Shown piece after piece: positions 49,565-59,576 of a stretch of DNA of 64,000 bases (positions are counted from its first letter, which is position 1; the number at the start of each line of letters is the position of its first letter). The DNA comes from Tepidicella xavieri. GTDB lineage: Bacteria; Pseudomonadota; Gammaproteobacteria; Burkholderiales; Burkholderiaceae_C. Below the pieces are notes generated by a model that searched no databases, had not been told where the DNA came from, and saw only the letters and a list, made by a program, of their open reading frames with translations. The DNA is taken from positions 1-64,000 of the forward strand of contig NZ_SNYL01000010.1 in assembly GCF_004363315.1 (NCBI RefSeq). Direction: 5' to 3'. The position numbers and the translations under genes were made by a program.

Positions 49565-50476
49565 ATGCGGCCCACACCGGTGTTTGAGCAATTGGGGCTG
49601 ATCGGCTGCGGCCTGATGGGCGGATCGTTCGCCCTGGCGCTGAAGCAAGCGGGCTTGGTGCGCCGGGTGGCGGGCTACAGCAAATCGCCCAGCACGTTAC
49701 AACGCGCCCGTGAACTGGGCGTGATCGACGTGGAAGCGCCCTCGGCCCTGCTGGCCGTCTCTGGCGCCGACCTGGTGCTGATTGCCGTGCCGGTGGCGGC
49801 CACCGAAGACACCTTCAAAGCCATTCGCCATCTGGTCGGCCCCGAGGCGCTGGTGATGGACGTGGGCTCCACCAAAGGCGATGTGGTGGCCGCAGCGCGG
49901 CGCTCGTTCAAAGACAAGCTGGCGCAATTCGTGCCGGCGCACCCCATCGCCGGCAAGGAGTGCGCCGGCGTGGACCATGCCGATGCCCGGCTGTACCACG
50001 GCTGCCAGGTCATTCTGACGCCAACGCCCGAGACCCGAACGGCCCAGGTGGACCGGGCCCGGCAAGTCTGGACGGCCTTGGGCGCGCAGGTGCGCCAGAT
50101 GAGCCCCGAAGCCCACGATGCTGCCTACGCCACCGTCAGCCACCTGCCCCACCTGCTGGCCTTTGCGGCCATGAATGCCATCGGCGCCCAGCCCCAGGCC
50201 CAGGAATTTCTGGAACTGGCTGGCCCGGGGTTTCGCGACTTCACCCGCATCGCCGCGAGCGACCCGAGCGTCTGGCGCGACATTTTGCTGGCCAACCAGG
50301 CCGAGGTGCTGGCCCAGGCCCGCCATTTCCGCGCGGCGCTCGACACGCTGGAAGACGCCATGCGCCGTCAGGACGCCGCCGCCCTGCAATCGCTCATCCG
50401 CCAAGCCAGCGAAGCCCGCGCCCGCTGGCGGCTCGGCGGCCAGGCCGATCCATCGGCCCCGCCCGAATCCCCCTGA
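49565..50476 (+). CDS. tyrA: Prephenate dehydrogenase
   Basis: A 303-residue NAD-dependent enzyme making 4-hydroxyphenylpyruvate from prephenate for tyrosine. The Rossmann start is LGLIGCGLMGGSFALALK, and typical motifs follow: AVPVAATEDTF, DVGSTKGDVV, FVPAHPIAGKE. The ATG has GAGGG upstream; an earlier TTG overlaps the pheA stop. Joined to pheA and aroA-cmk. Confidence 0.95.
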   Translation: MRPTPVFEQLGLIGCGLMGGSFALALKQAGLVRRVAGYSKSPSTLQRARELGVIDVEAPSALLAVSGADLVLIAVPVAATEDTFKAIRHLVGPEALVMDVGSTKGDVVAAARRSFKDKLAQFVPAHPIAGKECAGVDHADARLYHGCQVILTPTPETRTAQVDRARQVWTALGAQVRQMSPEAHDAAYATVSHLPHLLAFAAMNAIGAQPQAQEFLELAGPGFRDFTRIAASDPSVWRDILLANQAEVLAQARHFRAALDTLEDAMRRQDAAALQSLIRQASEARARWRLGGQADPSAPPESP

Positions 50477-50483
50477 ATAGCCC

Positions 50484-52523
50484 ATGTACGCCATCCCGTT
50501 TCTGGACATCCCCCCATTGCGCAGCGCAGGCGGCACCGTCACCCTGCCCGGCTCCAAGAGCATCTCCAACCGGGTATTGCTGCTGGCCGCGCTCAGCGAC
50601 GGGGAGACCACGCTGCACGATCTGCTGGACTCCGACGACACCCGCGTGATGCTGACCGCGCTGCAAACCCTGGGCTGCCAGGTCACGCGACTCGGGCCGC
50701 AGCAAGTGAAAGTGCAAGGATTGGGCGGACGCCTGCCCGTGCGCCAGGCGCAACTTTTCCTGGGCAATGCCGGCACGGCCATGCGCCCACTGACCGCTGC
50801 GCTGGCCTTGCTCGCCAGCACGCACGGGGGCGTGTTCGAGCTCAGCGGCATCCCCCGCATGCATGAGCGGCCCATCGGCGACCTGGTCGATGCCTTGCGC
50901 CAACTCGGCTGCCCCATCGCCTGCCTGGGGCGCGAAGGCTACCCGCCGCTGCGCGTCGGCCATGGCGCGCCGGTGCCGCTGCAGCTGCAAGCCCCCATCC
51001 GCGTGCGTGGCGATGTGTCCAGCCAATTCCTGACGGCGCTGCTGCTGGCCTTGCCCCTGGTGGCCCAACAGGATGTGACCATCGAAGTGGTGGGCGAGCT
51101 GATTTCCAAGCCTTACATCGAGATCACGCTGGCCCTGCTGGCGCGCTTTGGCGTGGCCGTGATACGCGACGGCTGGCAGCGCTTCACCATCCCGGCCGGC
51201 AGCCGCTACCGCTCCCCCGGCGGCGTGCACGTGGAGGGCGACGCCTCTTCGGCGAGCTACTTCATCGCCCTGGGCGCGATTGCCCCCGCATCCCCCGGCC
51301 ACGACGGCATCACCATCCAAGGCGTGGGGCTGGCGTCCATGCAGGGCGACATCCGCTTCGTGGACGCCGCTCGCGCCATGGGCGCCGACATCACCGGCAG
51401 CGCCAACCAGCTCCATATCCGCCGCGGCCACTGGCCCCTGAAGGCCATCGACCTGGACTGCAACCACATCCCCGATGCGGCCATGACCCTGGCCGTGATG
51501 GCCCTCTACGCCCAGGGCACGACCACGCTGCGCAACATCGCGAGCTGGCGCGTCAAGGAGACCGATCGCATCGCCGCCATGGCCTGCGAGCTGCGCAAAC
51601 TCGGCGCCACCGTGGAGGAGGCCCACGACGCGATTCGCATCACCCCCCCGACCCACTGGCACGCGGCCCGCATCCACACTTATGACGACCACCGGGTGGC
51701 CATGTGCTTTTCGCTGGCCGCCTTCAACCCGGCCGGGCAGCCCGTGCGCATCGAAGACCCAAAGTGCGTCGCCAAAACCTTTCCCGACTATTTCGAGACG
51801 CTGTTTGGCGTGTGCCAGGCCGCGCCGGCCGACATCCCCGTGATCTGCATCGATGGCCCCACCGCCTCGGGCAAAGGCACGCTGGCCACCGCCGTGGCCG
51901 AGCGGCTCGGCTACCACGTGCTGGATTCGGGCGTGCTGTATCGGCTGGTGGGGCTGGCCGCCGAACGCCAGGGCATCCCGACCGATGCGGCCAGCCTGAC
52001 CCAGCCCGCCGTGGCCGAGCGGCTCGGCCAGCTGGCCGCCACGTTGCCAGTGCGGTTTGACGCCGGCCGCGTGTGGCTCGATGGCGAAGACGTCAGCGAT
52101 GCCGTGCGCACCGAATCGGCCGGCATGGCCGCCTCCCGGGTATCGGCGCTGCCGCCCGTGCGGCAAGCGTTGCTCGACCTGCAACGGCGCTTTCGCGCCC
52201 TGCCCGGCCTGGTGGCTGACGGCCGCGACATGGGAACGGTCATCTTCCCGGATGCCGCGCTCAAGGTGTTCCTGACCGCCAGCGCCGAGCAGCGGGCCAA
52301 TCGGCGCCATAAACAATTGATTTCCAAAGGAATCCCTGCTAGAATAGAAGACCTTTTGGCGGATTTGAAGGCGCGTGATGCCCGCGACATGTCGCGGCAA
52401 GACGCGCCCCTCAAACCCGCCGAAGACGCCTTGCCGCTGGACAACTCTGCGCAAAGCATCGAAGAATCGGTGCAGCAGGTGCTGGCTTGGTGGCAGGCGC
52501 GGCGCCCGGATTGGGCGCATTGA
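50484..52523 (+). CDS. aroA-cmk: Fused EPSP synthase and cytidylate kinase
   Basis: A 679-residue fusion. Residues about 1-445 are AroA ([72 protein letters not shown]), the shikimate-pathway enzyme joining shikimate-3-phosphate and PEP. Residues about 450-679 are cytidylate kinase (P-loop [63 protein letters not shown]). Separate genes in most bacteria; the fused form is known from some Burkholderiales. No stop or frameshift separates the halves. Confidence 0.97.
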   Translation: MYAIPFLDIPPLRSAGGTVTLPGSKSISNRVLLLAALSDGETTLHDLLDSDDTRVMLTALQTLGCQVTRLGPQQVKVQGLGGRLPVRQAQLFLGNAGTAMRPLTAALALLASTHGGVFELSGIPRMHERPIGDLVDALRQLGCPIACLGREGYPPLRVGHGAPVPLQLQAPIRVRGDVSSQFLTALLLALPLVAQQDVTIEVVGELISKPYIEITLALLARFGVAVIRDGWQRFTIPAGSRYRSPGGVHVEGDASSASYFIALGAIAPASPGHDGITIQGVGLASMQGDIRFVDAARAMGADITGSANQLHIRRGHWPLKAIDLDCNHIPDAAMTLAVMALYAQGTTTLRNIASWRVKETDRIAAMACELRKLGATVEEAHDAIRITPPTHWHAARIHTYDDHRVAMCFSLAAFNPAGQPVRIEDPKCVAKTFPDYFETLFGVCQAAPADIPVICIDGPTASGKGTLATAVAERLGYHVLDSGVLYRLVGLAAERQGIPTDAASLTQPAVAERLGQLAATLPVRFDAGRVWLDGEDVSDAVRTESAGMAASRVSALPPVRQALLDLQRRFRALPGLVADGRDMGTVIFPDAALKVFLTASAEQRANRRHKQLISKGIPARIEDLLADLKARDARDMSRQDAPLKPAEDALPLDNSAQSIEESVQQVLAWWQARRPDWAH

Positions 52524-52689
52524 AGCGCCGCCCGCAAGGGCGGCTTGGCCCTGATGGCCCCGCCGGATGTTCTGCCGTCCGCAGGCCGGAAGGTTATCAA
52601 CCTGCAACCCGCACACCGCCTGGTGTTGCGATCTTGTACATGCCGCATGTGCCACCACACGCAAAGGCCATGCGGTTTTAGGAAACCAC

Positions 52690-54369
52690 ATGTCTGAATC
52701 TTTTGCCGCCCTGTTCGAAGAGTCGCTGAAGCGCGCCGAAATGCGCCCGGGCGAAGTCATCACCGCTGAAGTCGTGCGCATCGAGCACAACCACGTGGTG
52801 GTCAACGCCGGCTTGAAGTCCGAAGCCTACGTGCCCATCAGCGAATTCAAGAACGACCAGGGCGAACTGGAAGTCCAGGTCGGCGACTTCGTCTCCGTGG
52901 CCGTCGAAGCCGTGGAAAACGGCTATGGCGACACCATCCTGTCGCGCGACAAGGCCAAGCGCCTGGCTTCCTGGATGGCGCTGGAAAAAGCCCTGGAATC
53001 GGGCGAATTCGTGACCGGCACCACCGGCATGAAAGTCAAAGGCGGCCTCAAGGTCATGGTCAACGGCATCAGCGCCTTCCTGCCGGGCTCGCTGGTGGAC
53101 AGCCGTCCCACCAAGGACCTGACGCCGTACGAAAACAAGACCATGGAGTTCAAGGTCATCAAGCTCGACCGCAAGCGCAACAACGTGGTGCTGAGCCGCC
53201 GCGCCGTGGTCGAAGCCTCCATGGGCGAAGAGCGCGCCAAGCTGCTGGAAACCCTCAAGGAAGGCGCCATCGTCACCGGCGTGGTCAAAAACATCACCGA
53301 ATACGGCGCGTTCGTGGATCTGGGCGGCATCGACGGCCTGCTGCACATCACCGACATGGCCTGGCGCCGCGTGCGTCACCCCTCCGAGGTGGTGCAGGCC
53401 GGCCAGGAAGTCACGGCCAAAGTGCTCAAGTTCGACGCCGAGAAGCAGCGCGTCAGCCTGGGCCTCAAGCAGATGGGCGACGACCCGTGGCTGGGCGTGG
53501 CTCGCCGCTACCCCGCCGGCACCCGCATGTTCGGCAAGGTCACCAACATCGCCGACTACGGCGCCTTCGTCGAGCTGGAGCCCGGCATCGAAGGGCTGGT
53601 GCACGTCTCTGAAATGGACTGGACCAACAAGAACGTGGCCCCGAGCAAAGTCGTCTCGCTGGGCGACGAGGTCGAAGTCATGGTGCTGGAGATCGACGAA
53701 GACAAGCGCCGCATCTCCCTGGGCATGAAGCAGTGCAAGCCCAACCCCTGGCACGAGTTTGCCGAAACCACCAAGCGCGGCGACCGCGTCAAGGGCCCGA
53801 TCAAGTCGATCACCGACTTTGGCGTGTTCGTCGGCCTGGCCGCCGGCATCGATGGCCTGGTGCACCTGTCCGACCTGTCCTGGAACGAGCCCGGCGAAGT
53901 GGCCGTGCGCAACTTCAAGAAGGGCCAGGAAGTCGAGGCCGTGGTGCTGGGCGTAGACGTCGAGCGCGAGCGCATCAGCCTGGGCATCAAGCAGCTGGAC
54001 GCCGACCCCTTCACCACCTTCGTCTCCATCAACGACAAGGGTGCCACCGTGACCGGCAAGGTCAAGAGCGTGGACGCCAAGGGTGCCGAGATCGACCTGG
54101 GCGACGACATCGTCGGCTACCTGCGTGCCTCGGAAATCTCCCGCGACCGCGTGGAAGACGCCCGCAACGTGCTCAAGGAAGGCGATGAAGTCACGGCCGT
54201 GATCATCAACATCGACCGCAAGACCCGCAACATCCAGCTCTCCATCAAGGCCAAGGACATGGCCGAGCAACAGGAAGCCATGGCCAGCCTGAGCCAGAAC
54301 GCCGGCAACGCCGGCACCACCAGCCTGGGCGCGCTGCTGCGGGCCAAGCTGGACAGCAACAACGGCTGA
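52690..54369 (+). CDS. rpsA: 30S ribosomal protein S1
   Basis: A 559-residue protein with six S1/OB RNA-binding repeats, recognised by recurring G.V..I..YG.F(V)...G..GL(V/L)H.S....(e.g. [27 protein letters not shown]). It unfolds mRNA and helps initiation. Start is [23 protein letters not shown]. The cmk-rpsA order is the usual one; the 166-bp gap upstream could hold a promoter. Confidence 0.98.
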   Translation: MSESFAALFEESLKRAEMRPGEVITAEVVRIEHNHVVVNAGLKSEAYVPISEFKNDQGELEVQVGDFVSVAVEAVENGYGDTILSRDKAKRLASWMALEKALESGEFVTGTTGMKVKGGLKVMVNGISAFLPGSLVDSRPTKDLTPYENKTMEFKVIKLDRKRNNVVLSRRAVVEASMGEERAKLLETLKEGAIVTGVVKNITEYGAFVDLGGIDGLLHITDMAWRRVRHPSEVVQAGQEVTAKVLKFDAEKQRVSLGLKQMGDDPWLGVARRYPAGTRMFGKVTNIADYGAFVELEPGIEGLVHVSEMDWTNKNVAPSKVVSLGDEVEVMVLEIDEDKRRISLGMKQCKPNPWHEFAETTKRGDRVKGPIKSITDFGVFVGLAAGIDGLVHLSDLSWNEPGEVAVRNFKKGQEVEAVVLGVDVERERISLGIKQLDADPFTTFVSINDKGATVTGKVKSVDAKGAEIDLGDDIVGYLRASEISRDRVEDARNVLKEGDEVTAVIINIDRKTRNIQLSIKAKDMAEQQEAMASLSQNAGNAGTTSLGALLRAKLDSNNG

Positions 54370-54389
54370 TCGGCCGCTTGAAGTCCTCG

Positions 54390-54425
54390 GGGCCCGGTGC
54401 CGACCCACGGCGTCGGGCCCTTTTT
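54390..54425 (+). terminator. Intrinsic terminator after rpsA
   Basis: GGGCCCG (54390-54396) pairs with CGGGCCC (54414-54420), followed by TTTTT (54421-54425). It lies 20 bp after the rpsA stop and before ihfB, so ihfB may depend on read-through or its own promoter. Confidence 0.8.
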
Positions 54426-54449
54426 GATGTCATACAGCGCATTCCTCTC

Positions 54450-54746
54450 ATGACCCGTAGCGATCTCGTAGATGCCTTGGCCGAACGCTTTGGCCAGCTC
54501 GGTCAGCGCGATGCGGAACTGGCGGTCAAGACCATCCTGGAAGCCATCGGCGACGCCCTGGTCAAAGGCCAGCGCATCGAGATTCGGGGTTTCGGCAGTT
54601 TCTCCGTCAATCAACGCCCGCCTCGCATCGGACGCAACCCCCGCAGCGGTGAAAGCGTGGCCATCCCGGCCAAAAGGGTGCCTCACTTCAAGCCGGGCAA
54701 GGCCCTGCGCGAAGCCGTGGATGCCTCCACGCCGCCGGCGCCTTGA
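54450..54746 (+). CDS. ihfB: Integration host factor beta subunit
   Basis: A 98-residue HU/IHF-fold protein starting [37 protein letters not shown]. The DNA-bending arm is [45 protein letters not shown]. With IhfA it bends DNA at promoters, origins and phage attachment sites. rpsA-ihfB is the conserved proteobacterial order. Confidence 0.97.
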   Translation: MTRSDLVDALAERFGQLGQRDAELAVKTILEAIGDALVKGQRIEIRGFGSFSVNQRPPRIGRNPRSGESVAIPAKRVPHFKPGKALREAVDASTPPAP

Positions 54747-54822
54747 ATCGCTGGCGCTGTCGCCCCCGGCGAACTGCCCGCCGCCAGGGCCGCTACAATC
54801 CTTCAGACCACTGGGGGATTGT

Positions 54823-55107
54823 GTGAAATACCTCTCGTGGCTGCTCAAGGCAGCCATTTTTTTCACTGTGTTCGCCTTCGCCCTGAACAACCAGGGTGAT
54901 GTGCGGTTGCATCTGTTTTTCGGCGCGTATTGGGACGCACCGCTGGTGCTGGTGGTGCTCGTGGCGCTGGGCATCGGCGTGTTCATGGGCATTGGGGTGA
55001 TGGTCCCTCCGTGGCTCAAGGCGCGGCGCGCGGCCCAGTCCCGGCAGCAAGCCGCTGAGGCGGCCCAGCCCGCTGCACAAGGCGAAGCCCCTCCGCATGG
55101 AATTTGA
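54823..55107 (+). CDS. lapA: LapA-family inner membrane protein
   Basis: A 94-residue protein with two transmembrane helices (YLSWLLKAAIFFTVFAFALNN and APLVLVVLVALGIGVFMGIGVMV), then a cytoplasmic Arg/Gln/Ala-rich tail. Partner of LapB in controlling LPS synthesis. The start is a GTG (VKYLSWLL), since no ATG fits; its stop overlaps the lapB start by 11 bp. Confidence 0.88.
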   Translation: MKYLSWLLKAAIFFTVFAFALNNQGDVRLHLFFGAYWDAPLVLVVLVALGIGVFMGIGVMVPPWLKARRAAQSRQQAAEAAQPAAQGEAPPHGI

Positions 55108-56245
55108 TTTCACCTGGCTGCTGTGGAGCCTGCCGTTGGCCTTTGCGCTGGGCTGGCTGGCCTCACGTTTCGACTTGCGGCAATGGCGCTTTGAAAGCCG
55201 CCAAGCCCCGAAAGCGTATTTCCGCGGCCTCAACCACTTGCTCAACGAGCAGCAGGACCAGGCCATCGATGCCTTCATCGAAGCGGTGCAGAACGACCCG
55301 GACACCTCGGAACTGCACTTCGCCCTGGGCAACTTGTTCCGCCGCCGCGGCGATTACGACCGGGCGGTACGGGTGCATGAGCATCTGCTGTCGCGCGCCG
55401 ACCTGTCCCCGAAAGACCGCCAGCGCGCGCAACACGCCTTGGCACAGGATTTTCTGAAAGCCGGCCTGCTCGACCGCGCCGAGGCCGCCCTCGTCAAGCT
55501 CGACGGCACCCCTTTCGAGGCCGAAGCGCGGCTGGCACGGCTGGCCATTTACGAGCGCACGCGCGAATGGAACAAAGCCGCCGAAGTGGCCGAGTTGCTG
55601 GAGCACGCGCAGCGCGGGAGTTTTCGCTTGCGGCTGGCGCACTACCGCTGCGAGCAGGCCACGGCCTTGCGTCAGCACAACCGCACGACGGAGGCGCTCA
55701 CCCTGCTGGAAACGCTGGTGGCCGATGCGCCGGAGTCGGCCCGGGGCTGGATCGGGCTGGCCGAACTGCGTCACAGCCTGTCGAACACCGAAGGGGCTTG
55801 GGAGGCGCTGCGCCAGCTCTGCCTGCATGTGCCCAGCCACGTGCCGCTGGTGGCGCACAACCTGGCCATCTGGGCCAAGCTGTTGCAACGCACCGCCCAA
55901 GCGCGTGAATTGCTGCACAGTTGGTCGGCGCGCCATGCGCCGTCGCTGGACGTGACCCAGGCGCTCGCCCACCTGGAAGCCGACCCCACCGCGGGCCGAC
56001 AGCTCTATATCGAGCATCTGCGGCGCGAGCCTTCGCTGGTGGCCGCCAGCTTGTGGCTGGCTGGTGAGCACTGGGGCCAGGGCGAGGAGGAAAAGCTCGT
56101 CAAGCAGTCGCTGGATCGCGCCTGCGACCCCCTGAAACGCTACCGCTGCGCGGCTTGCGGATTCGAGGCCCGGCAATATTTCTGGCAATGCCCTGGCTGC
56201 CAAAGCTGGGACAGCTACCCACCGCGACGCGTCGAAGAACTCTGA
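55097..56245 (+). CDS. lapB: LPS assembly protein LapB (YciM)
   Basis: A 382-residue protein anchored by an N-terminal helix (FTWLLWSLPLAFALGWLASRF). Several TPR repeats follow (QDQAIDAFIEAVQNDPDTSELHFALGNLFRRRGDYDRAVRVHEHLL), ending in a rubredoxin-like zinc ribbon (CAACGFEARQYFWQCPGCQSWDS). It recruits FtsH to degrade LpxC, limiting LPS synthesis. Length is close to the E. coli protein. Confidence 0.95.
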   Translation: MEFDFTWLLWSLPLAFALGWLASRFDLRQWRFESRQAPKAYFRGLNHLLNEQQDQAIDAFIEAVQNDPDTSELHFALGNLFRRRGDYDRAVRVHEHLLSRADLSPKDRQRAQHALAQDFLKAGLLDRAEAALVKLDGTPFEAEARLARLAIYERTREWNKAAEVAELLEHAQRGSFRLRLAHYRCEQATALRQHNRTTEALTLLETLVADAPESARGWIGLAELRHSLSNTEGAWEALRQLCLHVPSHVPLVAHNLAIWAKLLQRTAQARELLHSWSARHAPSLDVTQALAHLEADPTAGRQLYIEHLRREPSLVAASLWLAGEHWGQGEEEKLVKQSLDRACDPLKRYRCAACGFEARQYFWQCPGCQSWDSYPPRRVEEL

Positions 56246-56263
56246 CCCGGACGGAGGCCCTGG

Positions 56264-56647
56264 ATGAACCTGGAAAAAGTGATCTTCGGTTTTTTCATTC
56301 TGCTGGCGGCCACGCTCAATTTCGGGTTCTTCCTGGGCGAAATCGACAACCCGGCCCACCACGACATTTACGAGCTGTTTGCCGCCCTGGTGGTCAGCCT
56401 GATTGCCACCGTGCTGAAACTGGGCGACCGCACGCAGATCGGGGCCGTGCACCTGTCCACCAGCCTGGTGGCCGATTTGCAGTTGCTGGCCGCAGCCATG
56501 GTCTGGGGACATGCCGCGCACATTGCCCCAAGCGGCGTCACGCCCGAAGTGATGGCCAGCATCGTTTCGCTCTCCGGCGGGGCGCTGTTTGCCAACGTGG
56601 TCTCCGTCATCATCCTGATCGCCGAAACCATCATGCAGCGCCGTTGA
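56264..56647 (+). CDS. Small integral membrane protein (DUF6394-like)
   Basis: A 127-residue protein starting MNLEKVIFGFFILLAATLNFGFFLGEIDN. Three to four hydrophobic segments are visible, with a conserved DIYELFAALVVSLIATVLKLGDRTQIGAVHLSTSLVADLQL loop. It lies 13 bp before the potassium channel gene, which is a common pairing, so it may be an accessory channel subunit. Confidence 0.75.
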   Translation: MNLEKVIFGFFILLAATLNFGFFLGEIDNPAHHDIYELFAALVVSLIATVLKLGDRTQIGAVHLSTSLVADLQLLAAAMVWGHAAHIAPSGVTPEVMASIVSLSGGALFANVVSVIILIAETIMQRR

Positions 56648-56660
56648 GCGCCCGCCAGCC

Positions 56661-58376
56661 ATGACCCGCCACGAGGAGATCAGCACCTTTTTTCTGGTGC
56701 TGAGGCGCGTTCGCAAGACGCTGATTGCGCTGATCGTGATCTACGCCGTCGCCGTGCTGGGCCTGACGCTGGCGCCAGGCCTGCCCGGCGAAGACGGCCA
56801 GCCAACGCGGCTGAGCTTTTTCCACGCGTTCTATTTCATCAGCTACACCGCCACCACCATCGGATTTGGCGAAATACCGGCCGAGTTTTCCGAGCAGCAG
56901 CGGCTGTGGGTGCTGGTGTGCATCTACCTGTCGGTGATCGGCTGGGCATTGTTCATCGGCTCGCTGCTGCAATTGCTGCAAGACACGAACCTGCAAAACG
57001 CGATTCGCGTACGCCGCTTCGCGCTGGAGGTGCGCAAGCTCCACGAGCCCTTTTACATCGTTTGCGGCTATGGCGAGACGGGGCGCCTGCTGTGCGCAGC
57101 GCTGGACCGGATGGGCTTTCGGGTGGTGGTGCTCGAAATCCGCGCCCAGCGGCTCGCCGACATCGAATTGCAAAGCTATTCGGCCGACATGCCCCATCTG
57201 GCCACCGACGCGGGCAACCCCCAAGTGCTGCGCATGGCCGGGCTGACACAGCGCCATTGCAAGGGGCTGATCGCGCTGACCAATGACGACGCCTGCAACC
57301 TGGCGGCCGCGATGACCGGCCGCCTGCTTGCCCCGCGCCTGCCGGTGCTGGCACGCGCAGAAAAACCGGAAACCGTGGACAACATGGCGTCGTTCGACAC
57401 CCGGCACATCATCAACCCGTTCGAGAAGTTCAGCAGCTACCTGGCCCTGGCCATGCACGCGCCGGCGGCCTACCATTTGCTGATCTGGCTCACCGGGCTG
57501 TCCGGCACCACCGTCTCGCGCCACCGCGACCCGCCCCGCGGGCCATGGGTGCTGCTGGGATTTGGCCGTTTCGGCCGCAGCCTGGCCCAACGCATGGCCC
57601 AGGAAGGACTGCCCGTGGCCGTGATCGATCTGCATGAAGCGCCACAGGAACCGCTCGACGGCGTGCGCTGGATCCAGGGCGATGGCACCGGCGCCAGTGC
57701 CTTACGCCGTGCCGGCATCGAGCAGGCGGTGGGCATCATCGCCGCCACGGCCAACGACGTGAACAACCTGTCGGCTGCGGTCACGGCGCGCCAGCTCAAC
57801 CCCCATGTGTTCGTCATCGTGCGTCAGAACGAACACACGAATCAGCCGCTGTTCAAAAGCCTGCGCGCCGACATCACCATGGTGCCCAGCGAGATCATCG
57901 CCCAGGAGTGCCTGGCGATTCTGACCACCCCGATGCTCGCGCCGTTTCTGCAACGCCTTGAAAGCGAAGGCGAGCCCTGGTGCGAGCAGGTGCTAGAGCG
58001 CCTGACCGCTCGGTTCGACGGACAAACGCCCCATGTCTGGAGCGTGCGCATCAGCGAAGCCGAAACGCCGGCCTTGCTGCGCCATTTGCAGGCAGGCGAG
58101 ATCATCCGCCTCGGTGACGTGCTGCGTCAGCCGTCGCGCCGCAGCGAGCCGCTGGACTGTGAGGCGCTGCAAATCGACCAGCGGGAGGGCGAGCGACTGA
58201 TGATGCCCGGCCCGGAAGTGGTGCTGGCCCCAGGCGATGAGCTGCTGCTGGCCGGCCGCCGCTCGGCCCAGTCGGCACTGGCGTTGACGGTGAACAACGA
58301 GCACGCGCTGAACTACGTGCTCACGGGGCGGGATTTGCCGGGCAGCTGGGTGTGGCGGTGGCTCAGCCGGCAGTGA
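56661..58376 (+). CDS. Potassium channel with two RCK (TrkA-type) domains
   Basis: A 571-residue protein. A first helix (KTLIALIVIYAVAVLGLTL), a pore loop with selectivity filter TTIGFGEIP (about residues 65-73) and a second helix form a 2TM channel. Then come two Rossmann/RCK modules (FYIVCGYGETGRLLCAALDRMGF and WVLLGFGRFGRSLAQRMAQ) plus a TrkA-C-like end (MMPGPEVVLAPGDELLLAG). Cytoplasmic ligand binding should gate K+ flow. Confidence 0.9.
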   Translation: MTRHEEISTFFLVLRRVRKTLIALIVIYAVAVLGLTLAPGLPGEDGQPTRLSFFHAFYFISYTATTIGFGEIPAEFSEQQRLWVLVCIYLSVIGWALFIGSLLQLLQDTNLQNAIRVRRFALEVRKLHEPFYIVCGYGETGRLLCAALDRMGFRVVVLEIRAQRLADIELQSYSADMPHLATDAGNPQVLRMAGLTQRHCKGLIALTNDDACNLAAAMTGRLLAPRLPVLARAEKPETVDNMASFDTRHIINPFEKFSSYLALAMHAPAAYHLLIWLTGLSGTTVSRHRDPPRGPWVLLGFGRFGRSLAQRMAQEGLPVAVIDLHEAPQEPLDGVRWIQGDGTGASALRRAGIEQAVGIIAATANDVNNLSAAVTARQLNPHVFVIVRQNEHTNQPLFKSLRADITMVPSEIIAQECLAILTTPMLAPFLQRLESEGEPWCEQVLERLTARFDGQTPHVWSVRISEAETPALLRHLQAGEIIRLGDVLRQPSRRSEPLDCEALQIDQREGERLMMPGPEVVLAPGDELLLAGRRSAQSALALTVNNEHALNYVLTGRDLPGSWVWRWLSRQ

Positions 58377-58466
58377 CGCCCCCAGCCGGCCATGACCAAG
58401 GGCATCACACGCACGAATAGACCGCTAGCACTGAAGCCTTGGAATCGCCGCTTCAGTGCGCTCGCC

Positions 58467-59471
58467 TCAGTTGAAAGGCTTGGGCCGCGGCGTCTGATCC
58501 GATGAAGGGGGCAGAATCGGCAGCATGAATTGCGGCTGATCCCCCGTCAAGGTCTTGAGGAAGGCGACGATCTGGTCGTTTTCCTCCTTGGTAAACCGCT
58601 TGCCCAACTGCAAACGCCCCATGATATCCACGGCTTCGGTCAAGGTATTGGCTGCGCCATCGTGGAAATAGGGATAGGTCAACTCCACGTTGCGCAGGGT
58701 GGGCACTTTGAAATTGAATCGATCGGCATCTTTGCCCGTGACTGCCGCGCGACCATCGGGCATATTGCCTTTGTAGGGCTCGACCACGCCCATTTTCTGG
58801 AAGGAGTTCCCACCCAAATTGGGGCCGTTGTGGCAGGCCACGCAGCCACTTTCGTTGAACAGCCTGTAGCCGGCAAGCTCATCTTTGGTCAGCGCGTCCG
58901 TTTTGCCCAGCAACCATTGGTCGAAACGCGAATTGGGCGTCACCAGCGTTTTCTCGAACTCGGCAATCGCTTCGGTCACCTGATCGATATCGATCTTGTC
59001 TTTTTTGAAGACGAGCTTGAATTCGCGAACGTAGGCAGGAATGGACTCCAGCACGTCAATGGCCAGCGTGTGGCTGAAGGCCATTTCCGCCGGATTGGCG
59101 ATCGGCCCGCCCGCCTGCTCTTTCAAGTCCGCCGCGCGGCCGTCCCAGAACTGGGCCAGGTTCAAGCTGGAATTCAAAACCGTGGGCGAATTGATGGGGC
59201 CTTGCTGCCACTTGTCGCCAATGGATGTGCTCAAATTGTCCGACCCGCCACGGCTGAGGTTGTGGCAAGAATTGCAAGAAATGAAGCCGGACTTGGACAG
59301 GCGGGGATCGAAAAACAGTTTCTTGCCCAACTCGGCTTTCCCCAAGTCGATCGACTGCGGCGGCGCGATCGGCGCATACAACGAGCGAAACTGGTCGGCC
59401 GATGCCACTCCCATGGCTGCCATCCCGGCAGCGGCCACCGCCGCCACAGCCAACATACTTTTGACGTTCAT
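58467..59471 (-). CDS. Periplasmic di-haem cytochrome c peroxidase
   Basis: A 334-residue protein with a signal peptide (MNVKSMLAVAAVAAAGMAAMGVASA). Two haem c motifs, CNSCH (about 66-70) and CVACH (about 210-214), match the CcpA/MauG family, which reduces H2O2 in the periplasm. The C-terminus ends in a Pro-rich tail. AAGGAG precedes the ATG; the GTG one codon earlier is less likely. An FNR box lies ~70 bp upstream, so low-oxygen induction is likely. Confidence 0.92.
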   Translation of the reverse strand: MNVKSMLAVAAVAAAGMAAMGVASADQFRSLYAPIAPPQSIDLGKAELGKKLFFDPRLSKSGFISCNSCHNLSRGGSDNLSTSIGDKWQQGPINSPTVLNSSLNLAQFWDGRAADLKEQAGGPIANPAEMAFSHTLAIDVLESIPAYVREFKLVFKKDKIDIDQVTEAIAEFEKTLVTPNSRFDQWLLGKTDALTKDELAGYRLFNESGCVACHNGPNLGGNSFQKMGVVEPYKGNMPDGRAAVTGKDADRFNFKVPTLRNVELTYPYFHDGAANTLTEAVDIMGRLQLGKRFTKEENDQIVAFLKTLTGDQPQFMLPILPPSSDQTPRPKPFN

Positions 59472-59540
59472 CACTCTCTCCTTCTTGGCTTAAGAACCTT
59501 TGTTGTGGCTCAAGGGTAAACCCTGAAGGCAAGAGGGTTA

Positions 59541-59554
59541 TTGACTCAGATCAA
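59541..59554. promoter_or_regulatory. FNR-type binding site upstream of the peroxidase
   Basis: TTGACTCAGATCAA differs at one position from the FNR consensus TTGAT-N4-ATCAA. It lies about 70 bp before the peroxidase start and 23 bp after the end of the FNR-type regulator gene, a sensible distance for activation at about -41. Confidence 0.75.
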
Positions 59555-59576
59555 ACCTGCGGGAGACCGAGGCGGC

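Noticed and set aside
50394-52805. 803-aa minus-strand open frame
   Set aside because: Antisense of the aroA-cmk fusion; no domains and typical shadow composition.
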